The notes beneath the pieces were generated by a model, which did not search any database, was not told the DNA's origin, and was given only the letters and a program-made list of their open reading frames with translations. A program made the translations under genes and the position numbers. From NCBI GenBank assembly GCA_007134695.1, contig SLKI01000064.1, positions 1 to 46,628 of the forward strand: a stretch of 46,628 nucleotides of DNA, in the 5' to 3' direction. Origin of the DNA: Balneolaceae bacterium (GTDB taxonomy: Bacteria; Bacteroidota; Rhodothermia; Balneolales; Balneolaceae). Positions 34,748 through 43,334 of this stretch are shown here, in pieces (the stretch's first letter is position 1; the number at the start of each line of letters is the position of its first letter).

Positions 34748-37033
34748 TTGGCCTTCCCTTTTCGCATATTGATCGTTCACCACCGGAAGAGTACTGAGGA
34801 ACTGGTTGAGCGCAGTTTCAAGAAATCTGGACACGAGTTCGATACTCATCAGATCAACCGGCCAGAAGATTTGGATAACTCCTTGTCGGAATTTGATCCG
34901 GAAATTGTTGTTGTAAACCTCGAACTGGATGAGAAGAAGGTCCGGGCACTCCTGTCAAAGTTGGAGACGGTCGATCCGGATCTCCCGGTGATTGCAATTG
35001 CTGATGAGAATTCGGTGGAAACAGCGCTGAACCTGATGACGTCTGGTCTTGCCGATTATGTAGTTGAGACGAAGCCGGGCCGGCTGGTACCGATGATGGT
35101 GCGCGAGTTGGAAAATTATCGGCAGAAAAAAACGACGGCTAAAAACTTTGCCGATTCGATGCAGCAGTATCAATCGGTAATCGATTCGATCGAAAGGATC
35201 GTCGAGGAACGAGACAAGGCGAATGCTGATCTGAAGGAACGCGTCAAAGAGCAGGAGTGTCTTTACCGCATCTCCAATCTCAATGAGCAAGTACTCTCTG
35301 TTGAAGATCTGCTGGAAACGGCTACCGGCCTGTTGCCGGCAGGGTGGCATTATCCGTCAATTACCGAGGCAGAAATTACGTTTGCAGATGAGCGGTATCA
35401 CACGTCTGGATTTGAGGAGACTCCCTGGATTCTTGAGTGCGAGCGGAGTGCGGGAGAATATGGGAAGCTTCAGGTAAGAGTGGCCTATCTTGAAGAGAGG
35501 CCCGAGCTTGATGAAGGGCCATTTCTGAGAGAAGAGAGGCTACTTCTTGAATCGATTACAGATCATTTGATGCTGAAAATCGATCAGATAAAAATCCGGC
35601 AGGAGCTGCAGGAAACTGAGCAGAAACTTCGTGAAATCATCGAAAACAGCACAAACCTGTTTTACAGACATGACCTGGATGGAAATATCACCTATTTGAG
35701 TCCGCAAAGTATTGATTTTTTAGGTTATACCCCTGCTGAGGCACAGAAGAAATGGACCGATTTTGCGACCGACCATCCGATCAACAAAAAGGGCCTGGAA
35801 TCGACAGAAAAGGCGATCGAATCCGGAAAACCGCAGCCGCCTTATGAGTTGCAGCTGTGTAAAAAAGATGGAGAGCTGATCTGGGTCAGCGTGCAGGAGG
35901 CGCCGGTCGTCAAAGATGGGGAGGTAATCGGGATTGTGGGATCGCTAACCGATATAACTGAACAGAAGCTTTACGGGATGAAACTTGAGGAGAGTCTTGA
36001 ACGATATGATCGAGTTGCCAAAGCGACGAGCGATACGATCTGGGATCTGGACCTGGTGGAAGATACAAACCAATACAACCAGAACATCTACAAAATGTTT
36101 GGTTACCACAAGAAACAAGTTGATAATGTTGCTGAGTGGTGGCGGGAAAAAATTCATCCGGATGATCGTCCCGAGGTGTTCAAACGGATTGACCGGGTGA
36201 AGTCGGAGCAGATCGATCGGTTTCAGCTTGAATACCGGTTTCGGTGTGCCGACGGCAGCTATAAAGACATTTATGACCGGGCGTTTGTTGTAAGAAATGA
36301 AGAGGGAGAGGCGGTTCGGATTATTGGCGCGATGCAGGATATCACAGATCGCAAAATTCGGGAACAGAAACTCAATGAGTCACTGATAGAAAAAGAAGCG
36401 CTGCTGATGGAACTGCATCACCGGGTTAAGAATAACATGGCGGTAATATCGAGCATGCTTCAGCTGCAAGCGATGGATGAGGATCATGAAGGTGTACGCC
36501 AGAAATTGCTCGATAGTATCGTCCGCATCCGTACGATGACGACGATTCATGAGATCAACTATCAGTCGAAAAGTTTCTCGAAAATCAAACTCGAGTCGGT
36601 TCTCGAACAGCTGGTGTTAAATATCCTGGAAACATTCCAGGTCTCACCGAAAATTGAATTTTCATACCGGCTCGAACCGGTGGAACTGAACATTAACCAA
36701 GCGATTCCGTTTTCTCTGCTGCTCAATGAAGTGGTTACCAATATCGTAAAACATGCGTATGTTGACAGGGATAAGGGCAAGGTGAGTATAGAGTTACACG
36801 AATCTGATAACCAGGTTTTTCTGCAGATCGATGATGACGGTATCGGCTTGCCAGAGGATTTTGACCGGCATTCCATGAGTGGGTCAATTGGCTTGAAGCT
36901 GATCGAGACACTATCTATTCAGCTGGGGGCCGATTATTCCTATCAACCGATCGATTCTGGCACCCGTTTCAGTCTTGAGTTTGCAAAAGCAAATATCAAG
37001 GGTGTGGGAAATGCTTTTCTGATGGATGATTGA
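34748..37033 (+). CDS. HisKA_2 sensor kinase with degenerate receiver and two PAS domains
   Basis: The 761-residue soluble kinase begins with a receiver-like domain (about 5-120). In it the phosphoacceptor position is Asn57 (EIVVVNLEL) instead of Asp and the acidic pair is His-His, so it is unlikely to be phosphorylated. A coiled coil (about 120-170) and a GAF-like or unassigned region (about 170-290) follow, then two PAS domains (about 296-410 and 420-540; the second ends in a PAC motif), the HisKA_2 domain with ELHHRVKNNMAVIS (His557/His558) and HATPase_c (NEVVTNIVKHAY, DDDGIGLP). It lacks membrane helices and therefore senses a cytoplasmic signal or binds a partner through the receiver. 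The TTG start at 34748 is chosen because it includes the first receiver strand; no Shine-Dalgarno sequence is visible. It has no adjacent response regulator. Confidence 0.9.
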   Translation: MAFPFRILIVHHRKSTEELVERSFKKSGHEFDTHQINRPEDLDNSLSEFDPEIVVVNLELDEKKVRALLSKLETVDPDLPVIAIADENSVETALNLMTSGLADYVVETKPGRLVPMMVRELENYRQKKTTAKNFADSMQQYQSVIDSIERIVEERDKANADLKERVKEQECLYRISNLNEQVLSVEDLLETATGLLPAGWHYPSITEAEITFADERYHTSGFEETPWILECERSAGEYGKLQVRVAYLEERPELDEGPFLREERLLLESITDHLMLKIDQIKIRQELQETEQKLREIIENSTNLFYRHDLDGNITYLSPQSIDFLGYTPAEAQKKWTDFATDHPINKKGLESTEKAIESGKPQPPYELQLCKKDGELIWVSVQEAPVVKDGEVIGIVGSLTDITEQKLYGMKLEESLERYDRVAKATSDTIWDLDLVEDTNQYNQNIYKMFGYHKKQVDNVAEWWREKIHPDDRPEVFKRIDRVKSEQIDRFQLEYRFRCADGSYKDIYDRAFVVRNEEGEAVRIIGAMQDITDRKIREQKLNESLIEKEALLMELHHRVKNNMAVISSMLQLQAMDEDHEGVRQKLLDSIVRIRTMTTIHEINYQSKSFSKIKLESVLEQLVLNILETFQVSPKIEFSYRLEPVELNINQAIPFSLLLNEVVTNIVKHAYVDRDKGKVSIELHESDNQVFLQIDDDGIGLPEDFDRHSMSGSIGLKLIETLSIQLGADYSYQPIDSGTRFSLEFAKANIKGVGNAFLMDD

Positions 37034-37085
37034 TAGTCATTGGTGCGCTTAATTACTCTTCGAGAGTCTGTTCCCGTTGGGGCAG

Positions 37086-37850
37086 CTACTTCTTTTTCCG
37101 GAACTCCTCGATATAGTTTCGTGTAAAATCGCTCATTACCAGCCGACCGCTGATTTCGGCGCGCTGCTCCAGGGTGGAGTCCCAGTGACCGGTGCTCTGC
37201 CACATGATCTGTTTGAGCTCCTTCATCGCCTCCGGGTTGGCAGAAGCCAGGTCGGCAGCCAGCTTGTCGACTCCCGCATCCAGCTCCTCCTTGGTATCAA
37301 ATAGTTTATTGAAAAGGCCGTTGCGTTCCGCCCATTCCGCATCATACCAGCTCTTGGCATCCAGGGACAGTGTTGCAAAGGCAGCCGTGCCGATCCGCCG
37401 TCCGACTGCAGGCCCGACGACAAACGGGCCGATTCCCAGGGCCAGTTCGCTCAGTTTGACGGAAGCAGATTTGTGTGCCAGGGTATAATCGGCGGCTGAT
37501 GCCAGCCCGATCCCTCCGCCGACTGTCTTGCCATGGATTCTGGCAATGATCAATTTGGGGCAGGCCCTCATCGCGTTGAGAACATGGGCAAAACCCATAA
37601 AAAAGTGTTTGCCCTCATCGAAGTTTGAGACGGCCAGCAGCTCATCGAACGAAGCTCCGGCGCAGAATGCCCCGTCTCCTTTGCTTCGTAAAACAATTAC
37701 CCTGGAATTTTCATCGTTGCCGGCTGCGGTTATGGTATCGGCCAGATCCCTTAGAAGCTTGCCGGGCAGGGAGTTGCCTTTTGGGTGGTGGAACTCGATC
37801 GTGTAGATCTTCTTGTCAATGGAGGTGGTGATAGATCCTTGTTCGGGCAT
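37086..37850 (-). CDS. Enoyl-CoA hydratase/isomerase family protein, probably phenylacetate pathway
   Basis: The protein of about 254 residues is a crotonase-fold enzyme. FCAGASFDEL and the oxyanion-hole segment GGGIGLASAADY are clear; the second catalytic glutamate position is kept in SELALGIGP, while the first (Glu144 of enoyl-CoA hydratase) is Gly, which favours isomerase over hydratase chemistry. In the phenylacetate pathway PaaG isomerises ring-epoxide phenylacetyl-CoA to oxepin-CoA, and the gene here follows paaZ by 63 bases on the same strand, with paaY upstream, so a PaaG-like role is likely. Sequence alone does not separate PaaG from PaaF or other crotonases, so I give no symbol. I start at ATG 37850; an in-frame TTG at 37883 would add 11 residues. 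It is convergent with the kinase gene. Confidence 0.85.
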   Translation of the reverse strand: MPEQGSITTSIDKKIYTIEFHHPKGNSLPGKLLRDLADTITAAGNDENSRVIVLRSKGDGAFCAGASFDELLAVSNFDEGKHFFMGFAHVLNAMRACPKLIIARIHGKTVGGGIGLASAADYTLAHKSASVKLSELALGIGPFVVGPAVGRRIGTAAFATLSLDAKSWYDAEWAERNGLFNKLFDTKEELDAGVDKLAADLASANPEAMKELKQIMWQSTGHWDSTLEQRAEISGRLVMSDFTRNYIEEFRKKK

Positions 37851-37913
37851 ATGTATGTCTGGATGATTTTTAATTTCCTGCAAAGATAAAATTTACATTC
37901 AACCAATGCATCT

Positions 37914-39959
37914 TTAATCGCCCTGATCCATATCCAGCCGATTCTTCCGTTCCACCAGCGTGAGAATTGTGTATTCGGCAGCCATCTCCTCATTCTGATT
38001 GCGGACTTCAACATCGAACCAGACCATACCGAACGGTTTGGGGTCATCTTCCCGCTGTTGGCGAACCGTCTTTTTCTTGACGATCAACTTGACCTGGATC
38101 GTATCGCCGGGGTAAACCGGGGAGAGGAACCGCAGTTCCTCAAGGCCGTAGTTGAGCATCACCGGCCCGGGAGCCGGGTCAACAAACATTCCCGCCGCCG
38201 CCGAAAGAACAAAATAACCGTGGGCGACCCTTTTGCCGAAGATCGAGTCTTTGGCGGCTACCTCGTCGAAGTGGGCATAGAAGTGGTCGCCGCTCAGGCT
38301 GCCGAAGTTGACGATGTCTGCTTCGGTGACAGTTCTTCGATGGGTGATCAGATGCTCGCCAACCTGCAGCTCTTCAAAATATTTCCGGAACGGGTGGAGA
38401 TCCGATTCACGGGTCTCCGCTCCCTTGATGTGCTGGCCGGTGATCTCCATGAGGGTTGTTGGTGAGCCCTGGATCGCAGTTCGCTGCATATAATGGAGTA
38501 CAGAGCGGGCACCTCCGAGCTCTTCTCCGCCGCCAGCGCGGCCCGGGCCGCCATGGACCAGCGAGGCGATCGGCGAACCGTGGCCGGTCGATTCCCCTGC
38601 ACTGTGGCGGTTGATTACCATGAAACGTCCGTGATAAGGTGCGCAGCCGAGGGTGAGCTGCTTTGCGATCTGGTCGTCGGCGGTAAAGAGCGAGCCGACC
38701 AGGGAGCCATCCGCCTTGTTGGCCAGATCGACAGCTTCCTCCGCCGATCCGTAGGGCATGATGGTGGTCATCGGCCCGAACGCTTCGAGCGAATGGACCT
38801 CGTCGACCTGCATCGGTTTATGGCAGAGCAGCAGCCGTGCGCCGGCGAACGCTCCGTTTTGTCCGTTGCCGCCCGCGTAGATCGTGTCGGTTACTTCGGT
38901 CAGTTTCTGAACCTGCCGGCCGAACCGTTCAGCCTGCTCGGAGCTGGCCAGCGGCCCCATCCGGGTCTCCTCATTCGTCGGATCGCCGACGGTCGTTTTA
39001 TCAAGGCGGGCTTTTAACGCTTCTACCACATCATCCACCCGTTCCTTGGGCACGATGGTGCGGCGGATGGCGGTACACTTTTGGCCGCTTTTCACTGTCA
39101 TTTCGTTTGCAACTTCTTTGACAAAAAGATCGAACTCCTCCATATCGGGCGTTACGTCGGGGCCGAGTATGGAACAGTTGAGCGAATCGGCTTCCAGGTT
39201 AAACCGCACATTGTTGGCAACAATATTAGGGTGTGATTTTAGCTTATTGCCCGTTTCGGCCGAGCCGGTAAATGCGACTACATCCTGGCTGATCAGGTGA
39301 TCGAAAAGGTCGCCCGGTTTGTCTGCAGCGATAAACTGAACCGAGCCTTCCGGCAAGATACCCGAGTCGATAATATCCCTGAAAACCGTCCAGGCGAGAT
39401 AACAGCCGAGCGGAGAGGGCTTGATGATCGACGGCATACCCGCGATAAATGCCGGGGCCAGCTTTTCGAGCATGCCCCAGATCGGAAAATTGAATGCGTT
39501 GATCTGTACTGCAACTCCGTGGCGAGGCACACAGATATGCTGACCGGTAAAGGTTCCTTTTCGGGAGAGCGTAACCTGGCCGCCTTCGACATGCCAGGGC
39601 AGGTCGGAAAGATTGCGCCGCGCCTGGCTGGAGATCCCGAATGCGGTGATGATGCCTCCCTCGATATCGATCCAGGAGTCGCGCCGGGTTGCTCCTGTAT
39701 GGCTGGAGAGCTCATAATAGGCCTCCTTGCGTTCGAGAAGGTGTTTGGCGAGGAATTTGATCTTGAACGCCCGTTCGTGGATCGACATCTCCCGAAGCTC
39801 CGGGCCGGCCGTATTACGTGCGTAGTCACAGATCGCCTGGTAGTCGAGATCCGCTTCTGCCAGCGTTGCTAACGGCGAGCCGTCGATGGCGCTTTTCAGC
39901 TCCTGTTCTTTTCCTTTTTCAACCCAATTACCCTGTGCGTAGGAGGTGACCCTGATCAT
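37914..39959 (-). CDS. paaZ: PaaZ: oxepin-CoA hydrolase / semialdehyde dehydrogenase fusion
   Basis: The 681-residue protein has the same length and layout as E. coli PaaZ. Residues 1-520 are an aldehyde dehydrogenase with catalytic Cys295 ([10 protein letters not shown]) and Glu256 (RFNLEADS), the same numbers as in the E. coli enzyme. Residues of about 530-680 are an R-specific hydratase (MaoC) domain with [10 protein letters not shown], giving Asp558 and His563. PaaZ opens the oxepin-CoA ring and oxidises the resulting semialdehyde to 3-oxo-5,6-dehydrosuberyl-CoA with NADP. Both active sites look intact. It lies between paaY (85 bases upstream) and the crotonase gene, forming a partial phenylacetate operon. 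The ring epoxidase paaABCDE and the ligase paaK are not in the window. Confidence 0.96.
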   Translation of the reverse strand: MIRVTSYAQGNWVEKGKEQELKSAIDGSPLATLAEADLDYQAICDYARNTAGPELREMSIHERAFKIKFLAKHLLERKEAYYELSSHTGATRRDSWIDIEGGIITAFGISSQARRNLSDLPWHVEGGQVTLSRKGTFTGQHICVPRHGVAVQINAFNFPIWGMLEKLAPAFIAGMPSIIKPSPLGCYLAWTVFRDIIDSGILPEGSVQFIAADKPGDLFDHLISQDVVAFTGSAETGNKLKSHPNIVANNVRFNLEADSLNCSILGPDVTPDMEEFDLFVKEVANEMTVKSGQKCTAIRRTIVPKERVDDVVEALKARLDKTTVGDPTNEETRMGPLASSEQAERFGRQVQKLTEVTDTIYAGGNGQNGAFAGARLLLCHKPMQVDEVHSLEAFGPMTTIMPYGSAEEAVDLANKADGSLVGSLFTADDQIAKQLTLGCAPYHGRFMVINRHSAGESTGHGSPIASLVHGGPGRAGGGEELGGARSVLHYMQRTAIQGSPTTLMEITGQHIKGAETRESDLHPFRKYFEELQVGEHLITHRRTVTEADIVNFGSLSGDHFYAHFDEVAAKDSIFGKRVAHGYFVLSAAAGMFVDPAPGPVMLNYGLEELRFLSPVYPGDTIQVKLIVKKKTVRQQREDDPKPFGMVWFDVEVRNQNEEMAAEYTILTLVERKNRLDMDQGD

Positions 39960-40043
39960 AGAAATATGTTTGGTGTTTGAGATTCCTGCCCGGAATATAA
40001 GAGGTGAAAGGGTTTAATAATACCGGGATGGGATTGTGGCCGA

Positions 40044-40637
40044 TCAGCTCTTCTTCTCTCCCCAGGTCTCATAGCCGCCTTCCTGATCTTTCCTGCCTTC
40101 CGGGATTTCCCGGAGCGGATCACACTCCCGGAGAGATTCGTGAAGTTGCCCGGGCAGGCGCTGATACCAGCCGGTTCCATCGCTTTTCCAGCGGATCATC
40201 TCATCGCTCACCTTCTTGACGATTTTCGCCGGGTTTCCCACTACGAGGCTTCTGGAAGGCACCTGCATCTCCTCTTTAAGGAATGAGAGCGCTCCAATGA
40301 TGCATTCGGAACCGACCACGACCCGGTCCATCACCACTGCATTCATCCCGACCAGGCTGTTGTGGCCGATGCAGGCGCCGTGGATCACCGCTCCATGGCC
40401 GATGTGGGCGCTCTCTTCGAGCGTAACCGTTACACCCGGAAACATGTGGATCGTACAGTTTTCCTGGACGTTACAGCCATCTTCGATCACAATTTTTCCC
40501 CAGTCGCCCCTCAGGGCGGCACCGGGGCCGATGTAGACATCCCGGCCGACGATCACATTGCCGATCACGGCAGCCTGGGGATGAACATAGGCGCTTTCGT
40601 GAATAACAGGTTTGTAACCGTTAAATTCGTAGATCAA
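40044..40637 (-). CDS. paaY: PaaY-like gamma-carbonic-anhydrase-fold thioesterase
   Basis: The 197-residue protein is a left-handed beta-helix made of hexapeptide repeats (for example VIGNVIVGRDVYIG, VIEDGCNVQENCTIH) followed by a C-terminal helical tail. The metal site of gamma-carbonic anhydrases is represented by His64, His81 and His86 (IHMF and HIGHGAVIHG). PaaY members of this family hydrolyse dead-end CoA thioesters formed in phenylacetate catabolism; length and the C-terminal extension after residue 155 fit PaaY better than the shorter YrdA group. It is the first gene of the minus-strand paaY-paaZ-crotonase cluster. The start is a TTG at 40635-40637, placed by the conserved YEFNGYKPVIHESAYVHP region; no good Shine-Dalgarno sequence is seen. 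Confidence 0.88.
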   Translation of the reverse strand: MIYEFNGYKPVIHESAYVHPQAAVIGNVIVGRDVYIGPGAALRGDWGKIVIEDGCNVQENCTIHMFPGVTVTLEESAHIGHGAVIHGACIGHNSLVGMNAVVMDRVVVGSECIIGALSFLKEEMQVPSRSLVVGNPAKIVKKVSDEMIRWKSDGTGWYQRLPGQLHESLRECDPLREIPEGRKDQEGGYETWGEKKS

Positions 40638-40883
40638 TGTTGCAGGATCAGGTTAAATAGACCGTTTTGTTGCGCTTGTTTGATGAGTCCGGATTTGAAT
40701 TCATCGTCGGCTTGAAAATTCAATGCCAGCTTGAAAATACACCGAGCCGGGCAGAAACAAAATGAACTGCCTTTAAAGAAACGATGAAGCGCTAAAAATT
40801 GTAGATAAATAGATTAAAATGGGACCGGTTGCCGGCTCTTTCCGCCGGAATCGGATAGTGGATCGAATCAGACCTCACCGCCT

Positions 40884-41918
40884 ATGAAAGCTATGATGCT
40901 AGACCGAATCGCTCACATGGAGCGAAACGACCGGCCGCTTCGGCCGGCCGATCTGGATACCCCATCCCCGGATGAAGGTGAACTGCTGATCAGAAACTCT
41001 GTTTGCGGGGTTTGTCACACCGAGCTTGATGAGATTGAAGGGCGCACACCGCCCACTGTCTGGCCGGTTGTGCCAGGGCACCAGGTGGTCGGCAGGGTAG
41101 AAGGCTTTGGAAACAAGGCGAGTCATGAGGGTTTCCGAACTGGCGACCGGGTCGGGGTGGCCTGGATCCACTCGGCGTGCGGGGAGTGTGAATACTGCAA
41201 AAGCGGCCGGGAGAATCTCTGTAAGCGTTTTGTTGCAACAGGCAGGGATGTAAACGGGGGATATGCAGAGTATATGACGGTGCCGGCCGGCTATGCGGTA
41301 CGCATTCCCGATGAGCTGTCGGATGAAGAGGCCGCTCCGTTGTTGTGCGCCGGCGCGATCGGCTTCCGTTCGCTAAGGCTGACGGGCTTGCAGAACGGAC
41401 AACATCTGGGCCTGACCGGTTTCGGAGCCTCCGGCCACCTGGTCTTGCAGCTTGCCCGATACCTCTATCCCGACAGCCGGATCTTTGTGTTTGCCCGTAA
41501 TGAAGAAGCCCGCCGGTTTGCCCTGGAACTGGGCGCCGAATGGGCGGGAGCGACCGAAGATCGGGCGCCTCAGCTGCTTCACGCGATGATCGATACCACA
41601 CCGGCATGGAAACCGGTTGTCGAGGCGATGGCCAACCTGAAGCCAGGAGGGAGGCTGGTGGTTAACGCGATCCGAAAAGAAGATAACGACCGGCGTTATC
41701 TGCTGAACCTCGATTACACCGAACATCTCTGGATGGAGAAGGAGATCAAATCGGTGGCCAACGTGACGCGTGAAGATGTGCAGGAGATATTGCGCATGGC
41801 CGCATCATCCGGAATACGCCCCGAAGTGCAGATCTACCCGATGGAAGAGGCCAATCGCGCTTTGGAAGAGTTGAAAAGCGGCGGGGGCAGAGGGGCGAAG
41901 GTGTTGAAAATAGGGTAG
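40884..41918 (+). CDS. Zinc-dependent alcohol dehydrogenase (AdhA-like)
   Basis: The 344-residue protein is a medium-chain zinc dehydrogenase. Catalytic zinc ligands are Cys44 in CGVCHTELD and His66 in PGHQ; the structural zinc is bound by Cys99, Cys102, Cys105 and Cys113. The Rossmann motif GFGASGHLVLQLA (about 178-190) is the one found in the AdhA subgroup, and the residue after the strand (FVFARNEE) with Arg nearby leaves open NADP. The substrate is probably a primary alcohol or aldehyde. The gene is transcribed divergently from the paa cluster with a 246-base spacer, so co-regulation is possible but not shown. The ATG at 40884 is the only reasonable start. Confidence 0.92.
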   Translation: MKAMMLDRIAHMERNDRPLRPADLDTPSPDEGELLIRNSVCGVCHTELDEIEGRTPPTVWPVVPGHQVVGRVEGFGNKASHEGFRTGDRVGVAWIHSACGECEYCKSGRENLCKRFVATGRDVNGGYAEYMTVPAGYAVRIPDELSDEEAAPLLCAGAIGFRSLRLTGLQNGQHLGLTGFGASGHLVLQLARYLYPDSRIFVFARNEEARRFALELGAEWAGATEDRAPQLLHAMIDTTPAWKPVVEAMANLKPGGRLVVNAIRKEDNDRRYLLNLDYTEHLWMEKEIKSVANVTREDVQEILRMAASSGIRPEVQIYPMEEANRALEELKSGGGRGAKVLKIG

Positions 41919-42003
41919 TTTTTCGTCGGAACGGTACGCCTCGACTCGGCATATTGCAGAACGGCATGCGGCGAAACGGTGCGGTGAGGCACGCCAAGGC
42001 ATT

Positions 42004-42060
42004 TAAAATTAATTTTATAAGGAACTTATGAAATCCTCCGCGCCAGATAAAAGTTTGTGA
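42004..42060 (+). promoter_or_regulatory. AT-rich palindrome and possible short leader ORF
   Basis: TAAAATTAATTTTA at 42004-42017 is a perfect palindrome. It is followed by AAGGAA and an ATG at 42028 that opens a 10-codon frame ending in TGA at 42060, 43 bases before the serine hydrolase start. The short frame has a better ribosome binding site than the gene itself, but ten codons is too little to claim expression. Confidence 0.2.
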
Positions 42061-42103
42061 ACTATTGAGTGTTCGCTCATCATGTTGTACTTTTTTTAAA
42101 ATT

Positions 42104-43252
42104 ATGAGAATCAGATCATCTGCAATATACCTGCTTTCATTTTCCGCAGCCTTTCTGCTGCTGGTGGCGATCTCGTTCTGGCCGGAGGAGAGGGCGGTAG
42201 ACTCCGGCATGGATGAAAAAACCGATGATACTTACTCGGCCGGGTTCAATGCTTCAGCAGGGGTGGAATCTGCAGATATGCCGGGATTTGAAGAGTTTTC
42301 TCCGGATCTGTTGAACAAAAGCCTTCTGAGCCTCGAATCGATGGGGCCGATCAACAGCATTCTGGTCAGCCAGAACGGTGAACTGCTCTCCGAAACCTAT
42401 TTCCGCGGCATGCATGCAGGACGAGCCTATAACATCAAATCGGCGTCAAAAAGCATCCTCTCCATTCTGGCCGGCATAGCAATTGAGCAGGGTTATCTTG
42501 AAGGAGTTGATCAGCCGATCGCCGACTATTTCCCGGACTACTTTGCCGCCAATCCCGATTCGGCCAAAGCCTCCATCACCATCGAAGATCTGCTTACCAT
42601 GCGAAGCGGGCTCGCATCAACCAGCCGAAGCAACTACGGCAGATGGGTGACCAGCAGCAACTGGATACGATACAAACTCGACCGGCCGATGACCGGCCGC
42701 CCCGGCGTGGACAGAACCTACAGCACGGGCAATACGCACCTGCTTTCGGTAGCGATCGAAAGGGGGGCTGGGATGAGCGGCCTTGGGTTTGCCAACCGAT
42801 ACCTTTTTCGGCCGATGGATATACAGGTCGGCGGATGGGACCGCGATCCGCAAGGATACTACCTGGGCGGAAATAATATGGCACTCCGGCCGCGCGATAT
42901 GGTCAAGATCGGCCGGCTGATGCTGGATCTGGGCGAATACAACGGAGAGCAACTGGTTTCGAAGGATTGGATCATCCGATCAGTGGAACCGGTGACCGGG
43001 CGCCGGGGACAAAATAACTACGGCTATCTCTGGTTTCGCCGGATGGCCGGTGATTACCACATGGTCTATGCGTTTGGCAATGGCGGACAGTATATCATGC
43101 TTCTGCCCGAACTGGATGCGGTGATCACCACGACCACTCAAACCGGCAGTGGTGTGAACACCCGGGGTTATCGCAGAGATCTGTTCTCGACTCTCGACAA
43201 CGAAATCATACCGATGCTCGAAGCACGCGCCCGTCAGAACGGTTTGTTGTGA
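42104..43252 (+). CDS. Serine hydrolase, beta-lactamase class C fold
   Basis: The protein of about 382 residues starts with a membrane anchor or uncleaved signal (about 7-25). The penicillin-binding fold motifs are Ser113-x-x-Lys116 (SASK), Tyr206 in YSTGN, and GNGGQ near residue 325, which takes the place of the KTG/HxG motif and is common in esterase- and NylB-like members. These enzymes hydrolyse esters, amides or D-peptides; real beta-lactamase activity is not implied. It probably acts in the periplasm. I start at ATG 42104, where the anchor begins; an in-frame TTG at 42065 would add 13 residues containing two cysteines. The gene follows the alcohol dehydrogenase by 185 bases and is convergent with an amidohydrolase. 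Confidence 0.88.
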   Translation: MRIRSSAIYLLSFSAAFLLLVAISFWPEERAVDSGMDEKTDDTYSAGFNASAGVESADMPGFEEFSPDLLNKSLLSLESMGPINSILVSQNGELLSETYFRGMHAGRAYNIKSASKSILSILAGIAIEQGYLEGVDQPIADYFPDYFAANPDSAKASITIEDLLTMRSGLASTSRSNYGRWVTSSNWIRYKLDRPMTGRPGVDRTYSTGNTHLLSVAIERGAGMSGLGFANRYLFRPMDIQVGGWDRDPQGYYLGGNNMALRPRDMVKIGRLMLDLGEYNGEQLVSKDWIIRSVEPVTGRRGQNNYGYLWFRRMAGDYHMVYAFGNGGQYIMLLPELDAVITTTTQTGSGVNTRGYRRDLFSTLDNEIIPMLEARARQNGLL

Positions 43253-43334
43253 CAGCAAGAGGATCCGGGATTTGTGCCCTTCACAGTCGACTGACAACCG
43301 GCCGGGCTTGTTCAAACAGCCCGCCCAACTTCAA

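Noticed and set aside
41746-42210. 154-residue frame on the minus strand covering the spacer after the alcohol dehydrogenase
   Set aside because: Overlaps the ends of two certain genes, is rich in Pro, Arg and Ser in the manner of shadow frames, and has no conserved motif.
42104-43252. Serine hydrolase considered as a resistance beta-lactamase
   Set aside because: The GNGGQ motif and membrane anchor fit general esterase/NylB-like members; there is no regulator or resistance context.
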